A DNA stretch of 64,000 nucleotides from JBLWXV01 sp048267245. Its GTDB lineage: Bacteria > Bdellovibrionota > Bacteriovoracia > Bacteriovoracales > Bacteriovoracaceae. The translations under genes and the position numbers were made by a program. The notes under the pieces are model-generated. The model did no database searches. It was given only the letters and a program-made list of their open reading frames with translations, and was not told the DNA's origin. Positions within the stretch are counted from its first letter, which is position 1. Every line of letters begins with the position of its first letter. Location: NCBI GenBank assembly GCA_048267245.1, contig JBLWXV010000001.1, forward strand, positions 1,922,001 through 1,986,000, in the 5' to 3' direction. This document shows, in pieces, positions 17,601 through 25,097 of this stretch.

Positions 17601-19349
17601 AATGTCTATAGAAGGCTTAAATATTCTTCAATCTCATTTGATTACAAGCGACCCATTAATAAGACTCCGCTTGCTTCAAGCGCTACGAGCTATATTGATA
17701 ATCCGACGAATAGTTTTACTCCTCCACTTCAAGGAGCGGTCTACGAATATGAAGTTCGTCCAATTATTAACTCGATTCCAACTCAGACAAATGAAGTCTA
17801 TAAGCGCATGCGTGTGATTGTTCCAAACGTCAATCAAGCCTTCGTTCATAGAGATGTGGTTAATAAGCGCATCTGTACCATGATTGCGGCCACCGATATT
17901 GATTCTTCAAACCATAATCGTTGTACCTACACTGGCTTTGGATCATCAGTAATCGGTAATCTTGCCTATTATGACGTGGGCAAGGACTTCATTGTCGATC
18001 GCTTCGAGCTTGGTTGTAACTACAGCAAATCTGGATGTGCGACCTCTGATGGCGCTTGTATTGGAATTGATGCTCCCGCCGGCGCTGCGAATATGGGAGC
18101 ACTCTACTATCAAAGAAGTAACGGCACTTGCCACTATTATAATGGCGTTTGGCAGGCCTTTAACTCCGTACCAATAGGGGCTAATCTCGATATCACTCAG
18201 CGCAGCCCCGAAGCTGATGAGCAGCCTCTCAATAGTAGTGGGCTCCCACCCCTTGTGAACCTGGATTGGTCACAAGCCGATAGTGTTTGTTCGAATCGCT
18301 TGATAGTTACTGGTAACCCTTTCACTGCTTCAGCAGAGTACATTCAAGGAATCAAGACAGGCTCCGAAATTACACCAACTCTTCCTACAAGAAAACAGCA
18401 GATTGGTTATTCACTTTGGGATAGCACGTCTTTATCGAGCTCAACTATCACTACGAGAGAAGCAGGCCTATCTCTTAACAGCTCGGCCAAGTGTAATTCT
18501 AGTCAAGCTTCTGGTCTAACTGGTGGCTACAGTGACTCTGATACTCCCGACTCATCCTCAATTTACTCACTTCCTGGTACAGCGTCCTCAAATATTAGAT
18601 CACTAGCTACAGGCAACGCCTATACTTCTACTTGCTCATCTATTTTTGGCGTTCGCGATCATATAGGCAACGTCAAAGAGTGGCTTAAAACTGGTATTGA
18701 ATGTGACTATGCCGGAGCCAGTGGAGTTAATGAGTGTCAGGGGCTGACTGGCTTAGATCCAGACTTTATCCCTCTCGGTGGTGTTGCACCTAATGAGCCA
18801 GTTAAAAACTATGTCTTAAATAACGTGATAGGATATTGTGGTGAAGATACAAATAACAATGATATTTGTGACGATACCCCAATTACGTCATGGCTACTAA
18901 AAAATGGTAATTCATTTGGAGTGAACGTTCAGAGTTTTAATGTACCAATGGGGCTACCGTTGCTGTCGAGTCTTACAACATCATTTAGACCTCTGTCGGA
19001 AAGTTTTGATACTGGAGATCTCTATAATCCAAATACTGATGATTGTGATAATAATTTAGTAACCGATACTGTTGATGGCCTAACCTGCTCTTATGTTACA
19101 AAATATGCTACCGCCATTAATTCGCCCTCACTCACGGTTTCAGACCTTCACGAGGATGGAGTGGCATTCAATATAGCCAATATTCTCGCCGACTCAACCC
19201 TCAAGCGCGGTTTTATGGCCGCTGGTGGAAGTTACCTCGACGGAAATGGTGCAGGTGTGTGGGCCTTTGAAACGGTTCCCGATGAGGCCACACGTCCAGA
19301 TGTTGGTGTGCGCTGCTTAATCGAAGTCGATGAGTCTGACTATCAGTAA
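14682..19349 (+). CDS. Giant surface lipoprotein: Ig/cadherin-like repeats, four Cys-Trp modules, Fn3 and FGE-like domain
   Basis: A 1555-residue lipoprotein (lipobox VISAC, Cys about residue 23). ATG 14682 follows GGAAGGAA; earlier in-frame codons lack a ribosome site. From about 30 to 830 there are Ig/cadherin-type repeats linked by VNDAPT, NDDPV and VNDVPV. A fibronectin III-like domain lies near 950-1060. From about 1100 to the end is a formylglycine-generating-enzyme/sulfatase-modifying-factor-like fold: FIVDRFELGC, WSQADSVC, GNVKEWL, GGSYLDG and VGVRCLIE. Four copies of a ~45-residue Cys-rich module are interspersed. It is probably a surface adhesin or recognition protein; whether the FGE-like part is catalytic is unknown. 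Confidence 0.8.
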   Translation: MGIVRTFIHALFLLVTVVVISACVPQKSGEKSANCPDGFAFDSKSRSCLAAGRAPQGVSTTITLSEDFTSQFVSLPYTDANGDLAVSCIVKNPFYTSLFNIGTCSCAAGVCQTQISSVTNQSGEGFFSYTVTDSSGESSSENVVNVKINAVNDAPTLAVANPGTLLESSVAANASTGTNTISVNLTAFIVGSDIETTSGSLKYEVRTITSGATLSGCMGAYGAGASASNSRSCTLTVTEQSLGTIASYDFGVRVFDGSSYSAESTITLTVSFDLDDTPTFSLSGTSNSVTPTEDTAFSVSGMQLSDRDSSVSGASCSITSLTNLMQTSACSCNASGSCSASFMPTSDFNGTAAFSASATNSLTTSVVSKSITIAAANDDPVAPLVNVYVLESDTIDGLTYTQSDVELSYGPDANYAFTQYSDFRGYDVDSNITSLSNISMPSPDADVTVSCASLSNTCQFSLADGNVTGTGTYNGATIVQGAGLQTISIRARAPGAFAGMSYQIIHPVGMPSGGGPYVSLNGWALTVYASSTHTLGNIVDAINNSPKAKLVFAATTAVPGALTSGSNTSGSINGGTNPAYVASYTMNSGTKTTSLGRFTISVIPVNDVPVVCLPSSFTYNLNSINGCPEEGCSGDASPIGSVTPKTSGLLYYSKTKGICYKSNTAITNKWEVATSGFIPNQAINEKDQVIVTGIKLHEGGGGNSDAADSLTIKKPTSANFSSNQLLVPDANIQFYYAGVGPLTEAPAGSFDVTDAAASSHNEDLEIRITPVGTLTGTSTISFMLSDGTNEIGPISFTVTVNASSAQHKGWKTVAALGPEIDRFNQVVGTKVCSFSLDKCSSGGVCTGTAKPTFDADNNTDGTIFWDSSNSKCYYYDSAGSTVANRWVEFTSYCPITSQNVEPNCSGASCYESGAPSFTPASVGSSYVDSLTGECYRSVGTSSSSDWKRYMGSGSVTLSWESFNLSGSGLITGFNVYRRLKYSSISFDYKRPINKTPLASSATSYIDNPTNSFTPPLQGAVYEYEVRPIINSIPTQTNEVYKRMRVIVPNVNQAFVHRDVVNKRICTMIAATDIDSSNHNRCTYTGFGSSVIGNLAYYDVGKDFIVDRFELGCNYSKSGCATSDGACIGIDAPAGAANMGALYYQRSNGTCHYYNGVWQAFNSVPIGANLDITQRSPEADEQPLNSSGLPPLVNLDWSQADSVCSNRLIVTGNPFTASAEYIQGIKTGSEITPTLPTRKQQIGYSLWDSTSLSSSTITTREAGLSLNSSAKCNSSQASGLTGGYSDSDTPDSSSIYSLPGTASSNIRSLATGNAYTSTCSSIFGVRDHIGNVKEWLKTGIECDYAGASGVNECQGLTGLDPDFIPLGGVAPNEPVKNYVLNNVIGYCGEDTNNNDICDDTPITSWLLKNGNSFGVNVQSFNVPMGLPLLSSLTTSFRPLSESFDTGDLYNPNTDDCDNNLVTDTVDGLTCSYVTKYATAINSPSLTVSDLHEDGVAFNIANILADSTLKRGFMAAGGSYLDGNGAGVWAFETVPDEATRPDVGVRCLIEVDESDYQ
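16560..16691 (+). repeat. Cys-Trp module copy 1 in the giant lipoprotein
   Basis: The encoded pattern is C-x4-G-C-x-G, a variable spacer, LLYYSKTKGICYKS, then a closing Trp. It shares this order with copies at 17196, 17391 and 18036. Two to three cysteines probably form disulfides. Confidence 0.65.
17196..17339 (+). repeat. Cys-Trp module copy 2 in the giant lipoprotein
   Basis: The same order as copy 1: CSSGGVCTG, a spacer, TIFWDSSNSKCYYYD, then NRW. It directly precedes copy 3. Confidence 0.65.
17391..17519 (+). repeat. Cys-Trp module copy 3 in the giant lipoprotein
   Basis: CSGASCYESG, a spacer, SSYVDSLTGECYRS, then SDW. It ends next to the Fn3-like domain. Confidence 0.65.
18036..18152 (+). 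repeat. Cys-Trp module copy 4 in the giant lipoprotein
   Basis: CATSDGACIG, a spacer, ALYYQRSNGTCHYYNGVW. It lies inside the start of the FGE-like domain, as an insertion after FELGC. Confidence 0.65.
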
Positions 19350-19470
19350 TATCACCAAAAGTGGCCAAGACTTCTATTAAATTCTCATGATTTTAAAGAC
19401 CTCTTCTTGCAAGGCTCTCTCTGGCGCTCTACACTTTCTTTATTGTTAAGAGCACACAATGGAGAGTGTC

Positions 19471-20370
19471 ATGGGCTTTTTCTTTCAACCCTCAAAACGA
19501 GAGAATTCACCAAAGAGTGATAGTCCTAGTTCGCGCGTGGTTGCCTTCTTAAATCAAAAGGGTGGCGTTGGTAAGACGACCATGGCCTTTAACACCGCCT
19601 TCGCGCTCAAAGATCGAGGCGAGCGCGTACTTTGCATCGACATGGACCCACAGTCCAATCTCTCGATGCTCTTTGGACTAGACACGGATCTCGATGATGG
19701 GCCCTACAATATTCACCACCTCCTCATTAATTCTATTCGCGAGCTCAAGGCCCTGCATGCGCCGGTGATGGTCTCTGAGGTGATTAGAAGTGTGGACGGA
19801 GTAGATATTCTGCCTGCGGGCCAGGAGCTCTCTGGCTTTGAACTCACGGTGGCGGGAATTAATTTTGCTCGTCAACTTATCTTAAAGCGCTTCTTAGAAG
19901 TTTCGGGGCTTCTGTCTCAATACGACACCATCATTATTGATGGGCCGCCAACCCTTGGGCTCTTAGTTGTGAACGTGCTCTGTGCCTCATCTGGGGTGAT
20001 GGTTCCTTTTAAGCCCGATGACTTTAGCAAGAAGGGACTCAGCCATCTCTATGAGGTTCTCGCCGACATTGATGATATGGGTCTAGTGAATGCGCCGCGA
20101 GTGCTAGCGCATATTCCAAATCTTGTGGATTCTAGACGAAAACTTGAAAGTGCGGATCTCGCGGAAATTGAGGCGGTCTTTAGTGCCGGAGAGTCGCAGG
20201 CGCCATTTTCAAGTGTTTTTTATAATCGCGGCTCACTCCTAAAAGCGCAGTCGCAAAAACGCTCTGTTTTTCACTATAACAGTAAAGAGTTTCGCCCCTT
20301 GCAAGATCAATTTGGTGAACTTGCAGGAATGATTCAAGGGATGAGTTATGAATCGCAAACGAGCTACTAA
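19471..20370 (+). CDS. ParA/Soj-type P-loop ATPase
   Basis: A ParA-family ATPase of about 299 residues. The deviant Walker A NQKGGVGKTTMAFN follows a ~20-residue Ser/Pro-rich N-terminal extension; Walker A' reads CIDMDPQSNLS, and Walker B is in TIIIDGPPTLG. Such proteins pattern DNA, chemoreceptors or other cargo along the nucleoid. No ParB or parS lies nearby, so this is probably a positioning ATPase rather than the chromosome partition gene. The start is ambiguous: ATG 19471 has GGAGA ahead of it; ATG 19459 in frame is possible. It overlaps the next gene. Confidence 0.88.
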   Translation: MGFFFQPSKRENSPKSDSPSSRVVAFLNQKGGVGKTTMAFNTAFALKDRGERVLCIDMDPQSNLSMLFGLDTDLDDGPYNIHHLLINSIRELKALHAPVMVSEVIRSVDGVDILPAGQELSGFELTVAGINFARQLILKRFLEVSGLLSQYDTIIIDGPPTLGLLVVNVLCASSGVMVPFKPDDFSKKGLSHLYEVLADIDDMGLVNAPRVLAHIPNLVDSRRKLESADLAEIEAVFSAGESQAPFSSVFYNRGSLLKAQSQKRSVFHYNSKEFRPLQDQFGELAGMIQGMSYESQTSY

Positions 20371-20632
20371 GAATCCACTCTATGTGGTCAAAGATACCAA
20401 GAAGGGTAGTGTGGTCGAAGAGGCGAGTGGCCTTTTTGATCTCATTGTGAAGAAGTTTGGCCTGGCCCCGGCCATCGAAATACTCGGATCTCTCTTTGAG
20501 AGTCTCGTAAAGATGGCCAGCAACTACGCCATGTTTGTGGTGGTGAAAGATTTTATTGACCAGTTGATGGCCAAGATTTCGCTCGTTATGGGCCCAATTA
20601 TGGGGGCGCGCAGTGAGTCAAGAGGAGTATAA
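20348..20632 (+). CDS. Small helical protein of unknown function in the ParA operon
   Basis: 94 residues, beginning 23 bases before the ParA stop and ending 20 bases inside the next gene. After a basic N-terminus (MNRKRATKNP) comes a long amphipathic to hydrophobic helical part (LFDLIVKKFGLAPAIEILGSLFESLVKM). It has no signal peptide and no known motif. The double overlap suggests translational coupling and makes it a candidate partner or cargo adaptor of the ParA-like ATPase. Confidence 0.55.
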   Translation: MNRKRATKNPLYVVKDTKKGSVVEEASGLFDLIVKKFGLAPAIEILGSLFESLVKMASNYAMFVVVKDFIDQLMAKISLVMGPIMGARSESRGV

Positions 20633-20939
20633 GACTCTCGCAGAGTTCTATTCCTTTTATTTGAAGGAGCACTCTCGCCCGCTCAATCGCCTGCTTCACG
20701 TTATCGGAACCAGTTGTGGAATCTTTCTTATATTGACGCTGTTAGTAAGTGAAAGGTTCTTATGGTTGCCGATAGTCCTCGTTCCGGGCTACGCTTTTGC
20801 CTGGTTTGGACATTTCTTTGTTGAGAAAAACCGGCCAGCGACTTTTCGCTATCCACTATACTCGTTTGTCTGTGACTTTATCATGTTCTACGAGTTACTC
20901 AGTGGGAAGCGCTCGTTTTATGAGTATGATCAAAAATAG
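20613..20939 (+). CDS. Mpo1/YGL010w-like (DUF962) membrane protein
   Basis: 108 residues starting at GTG 20613. It has the family opening EFYSFYLKEHSRPLNRLLHVIGT with conserved histidines, then two to three hydrophobic helices and a second His motif (WFGHFFVEKNRPATF). The yeast homologue Mpo1 is an iron-dependent dioxygenase acting on 2-hydroxy fatty acids; bacterial members are barely characterised. It is cotranscribed with the ParA-like gene and the App1-like phosphatase, hinting at a lipid role for the latter two. Confidence 0.78.
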   Translation: MSQEEYKTLAEFYSFYLKEHSRPLNRLLHVIGTSCGIFLILTLLVSERFLWLPIVLVPGYAFAWFGHFFVEKNRPATFRYPLYSFVCDFIMFYELLSGKRSFYEYDQK

Positions 20940-20951
20940 GGGGAGATCATC

Positions 20952-21785
20952 TTGAAGAAATTAACCACAATTCTAGCAGTATTCTTATTTTCACTTTCAC
21001 TGAGCGCTAAGACCGTCGTTCTAAGCGATATCGACGACACTCTCAAGGTTGCCCACGTGAGATCTACCTTTGGAAAGCTACTGCGCGCGCTCAATACCAA
21101 GGTAAAATTCACTGGGATGCCAGAGCTCTTTCACGCACTTGAAAAGAGTGGTGAAGTAAGTGCGTTCTACTACCTCTCTAATGCTCCTAAGAGCTTGATG
21201 GGAAGTAGTCACCCAAACTTCCTGGCCAATAATAAATTTCCTGCAGGCACCACTTGGCTGAGAGATGATCTCTCAAGCATGGAGCACAAGCCCTATCACT
21301 TGAGAAAACTCATCACGCTCGAAAATCCAGACACGGTAATTCTCTTTGGCGATAATGGTGAGTACGATGCTAAATTCTACGCCGACTTTGGCCGCGAATT
21401 TCCAAACGTGAGACTCATCACTTTCATTCGCTACCTTTATAGTGAGGCCGAGGAGACCGCTGCTCAACACGAATTTGTGACGGCCCTCAATCCCTACCTC
21501 ATTTTAAAAGAAGAGGGTTATATTAAGAGTGGTCTTAAAGAAGAAGAAATCATCGCCCGCCAAATCATTGTAAGCGAGCGCGACGGCTCTTACGCCCCAG
21601 TGGTTTTCCCGTCCTTTCTCAATTGCCCGGGCTACGACGTAGATGCAGCTCACTCAGGGAGTGATCTTGTCAAAAAAGCGGCCGCCAAAGTGGCCAAAAT
21701 TTGTAGTGAAGAGCCCTTCTATCTCGATGAAAAAGAAGACTTAACGCTCGCTATCTTGAGCGGAATCGAAGACCTTCTGGACTAA
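20952..21785 (+). CDS. Secreted App1-like phosphatase (DUF2183, phosphatidate-phosphatase-related)
   Basis: 277 residues with a signal peptide (MKKLTTILAVFLFSLSLSA). Right after it comes a HAD-type catalytic motif D-x-D-D-T (SDIDDTLK, Asp26/Asp28). Further family features are FYYLSNAP, LRDD and ILFGDNGEYDAKFYADF. Yeast App1 dephosphorylates phosphatidic acid. Export to the periplasm or outside would let this enzyme act on envelope or prey lipids; that target is inference. Start is TTG 20952 behind GGGAG. It ends 12 bases after the Mpo1-like gene's end begins the gap, so it belongs to the same operon. Confidence 0.82.
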   Translation: MKKLTTILAVFLFSLSLSAKTVVLSDIDDTLKVAHVRSTFGKLLRALNTKVKFTGMPELFHALEKSGEVSAFYYLSNAPKSLMGSSHPNFLANNKFPAGTTWLRDDLSSMEHKPYHLRKLITLENPDTVILFGDNGEYDAKFYADFGREFPNVRLITFIRYLYSEAEETAAQHEFVTALNPYLILKEEGYIKSGLKEEEIIARQIIVSERDGSYAPVVFPSFLNCPGYDVDAAHSGSDLVKKAAAKVAKICSEEPFYLDEKEDLTLAILSGIEDLLD

Positions 21786-22122
21786 GTTTTGGTTTGGAAG
21801 CGGCGGGGGTTTCAGAACTCTGAACCTCCGCAGGTGCTAGGGAGCGCGATCTAAGCTCTGGGACTTCGAAAGTGCGCTTAGGCGCTGCCTTTTTTAAGCT
21901 AATTTCATCAACAATTTCGCCTGTTTGCTCACTCTCAAGGGTTTCGTCTTGGTTGACGATGGCCTCATTTGGGAGATAGAGTTCGACCTCTTTTGATGCT
22001 TCACGTAGAAAGTCCCAGTCCGACTGGGCCTGGGCGCTATAATCACCCTGGCCATGGGCGAGGGTGGCGCACAAAAGAGGCGCGATCCAAAGAATTTTTT
22101 TGAGAGTAAGGCAATGTCCCAT
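21751..22122 (-). CDS. Small secreted protein of unknown function
   Basis: About 123 residues with a plausible signal peptide (LTLKKILWIAPLLCATLAHGQ). The mature part is charged, with no cysteine and a Pro/Ser-rich C-terminus (RTFEVPELRSRSLAP). The VPELRSR-like stretch resembles one in the barrel protein at 13525-14469 (FEVPELSRLE). ATG 22122 lies inside the queA start region, and no clear ribosome site is visible. The 3' end overlaps the App1-like gene by 35 bases. These overlaps lower confidence, but the secretion signal argues for a real gene. Confidence 0.5.
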   Translation of the reverse strand: MGHCLTLKKILWIAPLLCATLAHGQGDYSAQAQSDWDFLREASKEVELYLPNEAIVNQDETLESEQTGEIVDEISLKKAAPKRTFEVPELRSRSLAPAEVQSSETPAASKPKLSPEGLRFRSR

Positions 22123-23181
22123 AGCAAAAGTTTGGCACAAACCCCGGCAGATTTAAAGCTTGAAAGCTACTTCTACGATTTACCACCAGAGCTCATCGCT
22201 GAGCGCCCGGTGGCGGGTCGCCATCACTCGCGCCTCTTGGTCTATGACGAGGCCACGGATTCGATCACTCACGCTACCTTTAAAGATCTTCCTAAATTCA
22301 TGCCGGAGAACTCAACTCTCGTCATGAATCAAAGTCGCGTTTTTCCCTGTCGCCTGCTCGGATCAAAATCTACGGGCGCTAAAGTTGAAGTATTGCTTCT
22401 CAAGGCCTCTCCCGATGAATCGGGCCTCTATCCCGCCTTGATTCGCACTGGCAGTAAGAAAAAAGAGGGCGATCTCTATCACTTTAGTGCGGGTCTAACG
22501 GCCGAGATATTACAGTGCCTTAGTAACGGCACCTTTCTTTTAAAGTTCAACCGCGAGCTCACAAGCGCTCTCTTAGAAGAAGTCGCCCTGGTGCCCATTC
22601 CTCCCTATATTCGCGACGGTGTGAGCGACAAGCAAGATCTCACTGACTATCAAACCGTCTACGCCAAGGCAGTGGGCTCCGTGGCCGCGCCCACGGCCGG
22701 TCTGCACTTTACTGACGAGCTCTTTAGTGAACTTGATCAAATGGGAGTTTCAAGAAATTTTGTCACACTTCATGTGGGCATCGGAACATTTGCTCCTGTT
22801 AAGAGCGAAGTGATCACCGACCACCAAATGCACTTTGAAGAATTCTATGTCGATCAGAGCGATCTCAAAGCGATTAGAGCTGCGACTAAGACCGTCGCGG
22901 TGGGTACTACAACTCTGAGAGTGCTTGAGAGTATTCACAACCAAGCCTACACCGCTGGCGAACTCTCGAGCACCAATATTTTCTTGCACCCTGGAGTAGA
23001 GGTTCACTCTATTGACGGGCTTATCACCAATTTTCACCTCCCAAAGAGTACACTCTTAATGTTGGTGTCCGCTCTCATTGGGCGCGAGAAAACCCTCGCT
23101 CTCTACAATGAGGCCGTGGCCCAGGGATATAGATTTTTTAGCTATGGCGATGCCATGTTTATTCGTAGGAAGTCATTGTGA
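22114..23181 (+). CDS. queA: S-adenosylmethionine:tRNA ribosyltransferase-isomerase
   Basis: QueA adds the ribosyl part of SAM to 7-aminomethyl-7-deazaguanine in tRNA, making epoxyqueuosine. Family segments: YFYDLPPELIAERPV, RLLGSKSTGAKVEVLLL, AAPTAGLHFT, HVGIGTFAPV and the C-terminal TNFHLPKSTLLMLVSALIG. The start is ATG 22114 (MSHSK) with AAGG close upstream; an extended form would fall in the antisense secreted gene. 355 residues is normal. It overlaps tgt by 4 bases (GTGA). Confidence 0.95.
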   Translation: MSHSKSLAQTPADLKLESYFYDLPPELIAERPVAGRHHSRLLVYDEATDSITHATFKDLPKFMPENSTLVMNQSRVFPCRLLGSKSTGAKVEVLLLKASPDESGLYPALIRTGSKKKEGDLYHFSAGLTAEILQCLSNGTFLLKFNRELTSALLEEVALVPIPPYIRDGVSDKQDLTDYQTVYAKAVGSVAAPTAGLHFTDELFSELDQMGVSRNFVTLHVGIGTFAPVKSEVITDHQMHFEEFYVDQSDLKAIRAATKTVAVGTTTLRVLESIHNQAYTAGELSSTNIFLHPGVEVHSIDGLITNFHLPKSTLLMLVSALIGREKTLALYNEAVAQGYRFFSYGDAMFIRRKSL

Positions 23182-24293
23182 GTTTTTTTAAATTAGAGGC
23201 CAAAAGTGGACAGGCGCGCGCGGGAGTGGTTCACACCGCTCACGGCGATATACCCACACCAATCTTTATGCCAGTAGGGACGCGCGCCAGTGTGAAGTGC
23301 CTGTGGCAAGAGGACCTCATTGAGTGTGATGCTAAGATTATTCTTGGAAATACCTATCACCTCTATCTGCGCCCAGGTCACGAACTCATCGAGCGCCGTG
23401 GGGGCCTACATGGCTTTATGAATTGGAAGCGCCCAATTCTCACCGACTCTGGTGGCTTTCAAGTCTTCTCACTCTCAGATATTAATAAGCTCACTGAAGA
23501 GGGCGTCGTTTTTAAAAGTCATCTCGATGGCTCAAGTCACTTGATCACGCCTGAAAAATCGATGGAAATTCAGCGCTCGCTTGGAAGCGATATCGTCATG
23601 GCCTTTGATGAGTGTCCGGCACTTCCGGCCTCCAAAGAAAAATTGCGAACTAGTATGGAGCTCACTCTTCGCTGGGCCCGCCGCTGTAAGGATACGCCTC
23701 TTAAAGAGCACCAACATCTCTTTGGCATCGTTCAAGGTGGCCTTCACATTGATCTGCGCGCCGAGTGCCTTGAGCGCTTGAAAGAAATTGATTTTCCTGG
23801 CTACGCCCTGGGCGGCCTATCGGTGGGAGAGAAGAATGAGGAGATGGTCAATTTCCTAGGTGACTTTGCCCCGCAGATGCCTGAGCACAAACCCCGCTAT
23901 CTCATGGGAGTGGGCAAGCCCCTCGATATTCTCAATGGGATTCGCGCTGGAATCGATATGTTTGACTGTGTGCTTCCCACACGCAACGCGCGCAATGGCC
24001 AATTTCTCACCACTCACGGGCCTCTCAATATTAAGTCCGAGCGCTTTAAAGAAGACGAGTTGCCACCTGATCCCGAGTGTAGTTGTCGCGTATGTGCCAA
24101 TTATACACGTTCGTATATTCGCCATCTCTATTCTACTGGAGAGTATCTCGCCGGGCAGATGATTAGCTTCCATAATATTCATTTCTATTTAAAGATGACG
24201 CGAGACGCGCGCGAGGCGATTCAGCAAGATCAGTTTGACGAGTTTTACGCCAAGTTTTATAACAACTACACTTCAAACCACTGGAAAAACTAA
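23178..24293 (+). CDS. tgt: Queuine tRNA-ribosyltransferase (tRNA-guanine transglycosylase)
   Basis: Exchanges guanine 34 of GUN-anticodon tRNAs for the queuosine precursor. The catalytic and binding motifs are all seen: LTDSGGFQVFSL, FDECPALPASKE, FGIVQGGLHIDLR, YALGGLSVGE, MFDCVLPTRNARNGQ (nucleophilic Asp), and the zinc site CSCRVC with a later His in YIRHLY/SFHN. GTG 23178 overlaps the queA stop. Length is 371 residues. Together with queA it makes an uninterrupted queuosine module. Confidence 0.96.
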   Translation: MSFFKLEAKSGQARAGVVHTAHGDIPTPIFMPVGTRASVKCLWQEDLIECDAKIILGNTYHLYLRPGHELIERRGGLHGFMNWKRPILTDSGGFQVFSLSDINKLTEEGVVFKSHLDGSSHLITPEKSMEIQRSLGSDIVMAFDECPALPASKEKLRTSMELTLRWARRCKDTPLKEHQHLFGIVQGGLHIDLRAECLERLKEIDFPGYALGGLSVGEKNEEMVNFLGDFAPQMPEHKPRYLMGVGKPLDILNGIRAGIDMFDCVLPTRNARNGQFLTTHGPLNIKSERFKEDELPPDPECSCRVCANYTRSYIRHLYSTGEYLAGQMISFHNIHFYLKMTRDAREAIQQDQFDEFYAKFYNNYTSNHWKN

Positions 24294-24303
24294 AAGGATC
24301 AAC

Positions 24304-24669
24304 ATGACTTCAGCACTTCTCGGTCTTCTGATTACAGCTGCAAACGCCCAAGAAGGCGGCGCTGGCGCTCCTGCTCAGAACCCACTCATGAGCTTTCTTC
24401 CCTTTATTCTCATCTTCTTCATCTTTTATTTTTTGATGATTAAGCCACAGAAGAAAAAACTCGAAGAAGAGCAGGCGATGATCAAGTCAATTGCCAAGGG
24501 CGATGAGATCTATACTAAGTCAGGTATTATCGGCACCATCACAGGTATGACGGATAAAATCGTTACCCTAGAAGTGAGCGACGGTGTTAAGATGAAAGTT
24601 GTTAAGGGACAAATTGCTGGTCTCGCTAAGAAACTTTTTGAAGAGCCAAAAGAAGCGGCTAAAAAGTAG
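24304..24669 (+). CDS. yajC: Preprotein translocase subunit YajC
   Basis: A 121-residue single-pass membrane protein that joins SecDF. One membrane helix (LMSFLPFILIFFIFYFLMIKPQKKK) with the conserved IKPQKKK border leads into a beta-rich cytoplasmic domain (GDEIYTKSGIIGTITGMTDKIVTLEV). ATG 24304 follows AAAGGATC. Its place between tgt and tatA/secDF is the common bacterial order. Confidence 0.95.
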   Translation: MTSALLGLLITAANAQEGGAGAPAQNPLMSFLPFILIFFIFYFLMIKPQKKKLEEEQAMIKSIAKGDEIYTKSGIIGTITGMTDKIVTLEVSDGVKMKVVKGQIAGLAKKLFEEPKEAAKK

Positions 24670-24675
24670 GTTTAC

Positions 24676-24972
24676 ATGTTCGGTCTAGGCACGGGTGAAG
24701 TTCTCATTATTTTTGTTTTGGCGCTGGTATTTATCGGCCCAAAGAAATTGCCGGAACTCGCTCGCTCGCTTGGTAAGTCTTGGCGCGAATTTCAACGCGC
24801 CAAGGATGAACTCATGGCCGAGGTTCACCGCACTGACACAACTCCCGAAGACAATGTTCATGCTGAGCGCATGAAGCATATCGAAACCGATCTTGCCAAT
24901 GTTAAAAAAGACCAGGCGCAAGGTAGCGAAGCCACTCCCGTAGAAGCGCAGAAATCTAACAAAGAAAGTTAA
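24676..24972 (+). CDS. tatA: Twin-arginine translocase TatA/TatB-type subunit
   Basis: 98 residues: a short N-terminal membrane helix (GTGEVLIIFVLALVFIGP), the conserved FxGPKKLPELAR hinge, then an amphipathic helix (SWREFQRAKDELMAEV) and an acidic, loose tail. TatA forms the pore for folded proteins and TatB the receptor; the sequence fits TatA somewhat better, but TatB is not excluded. It lies 6 bases after yajC. Confidence 0.85.
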   Translation: MFGLGTGEVLIIFVLALVFIGPKKLPELARSLGKSWREFQRAKDELMAEVHRTDTTPEDNVHAERMKHIETDLANVKKDQAQGSEATPVEAQKSNKES

Positions 24973-24982
24973 AACTCTCACC

Positions 24983-25012
24983 TTGTCACGCGCAGGCAAA
25001 CCCCCTTATACT
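24983..25012 (+). promoter_or_regulatory. Promoter for secDF
   Basis: TTGTCA (24983-24988) and TATACT (25007-25012) are spaced by 18 bases in the gap between tatA and secD. They match the housekeeping sigma-70 consensus well. The leader would be about 80 bases and contains a C-run followed by TGGG and five Ts (25044-25065). Confidence 0.6.
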
Positions 25013-25097
25013 TTTTGATGACTTACACTTTCCAACTCGAAATCCCCCCCAAAATCTGGGTTTTTGTCTTGGTACCAGTGAATTTGGAGGTTCACAG

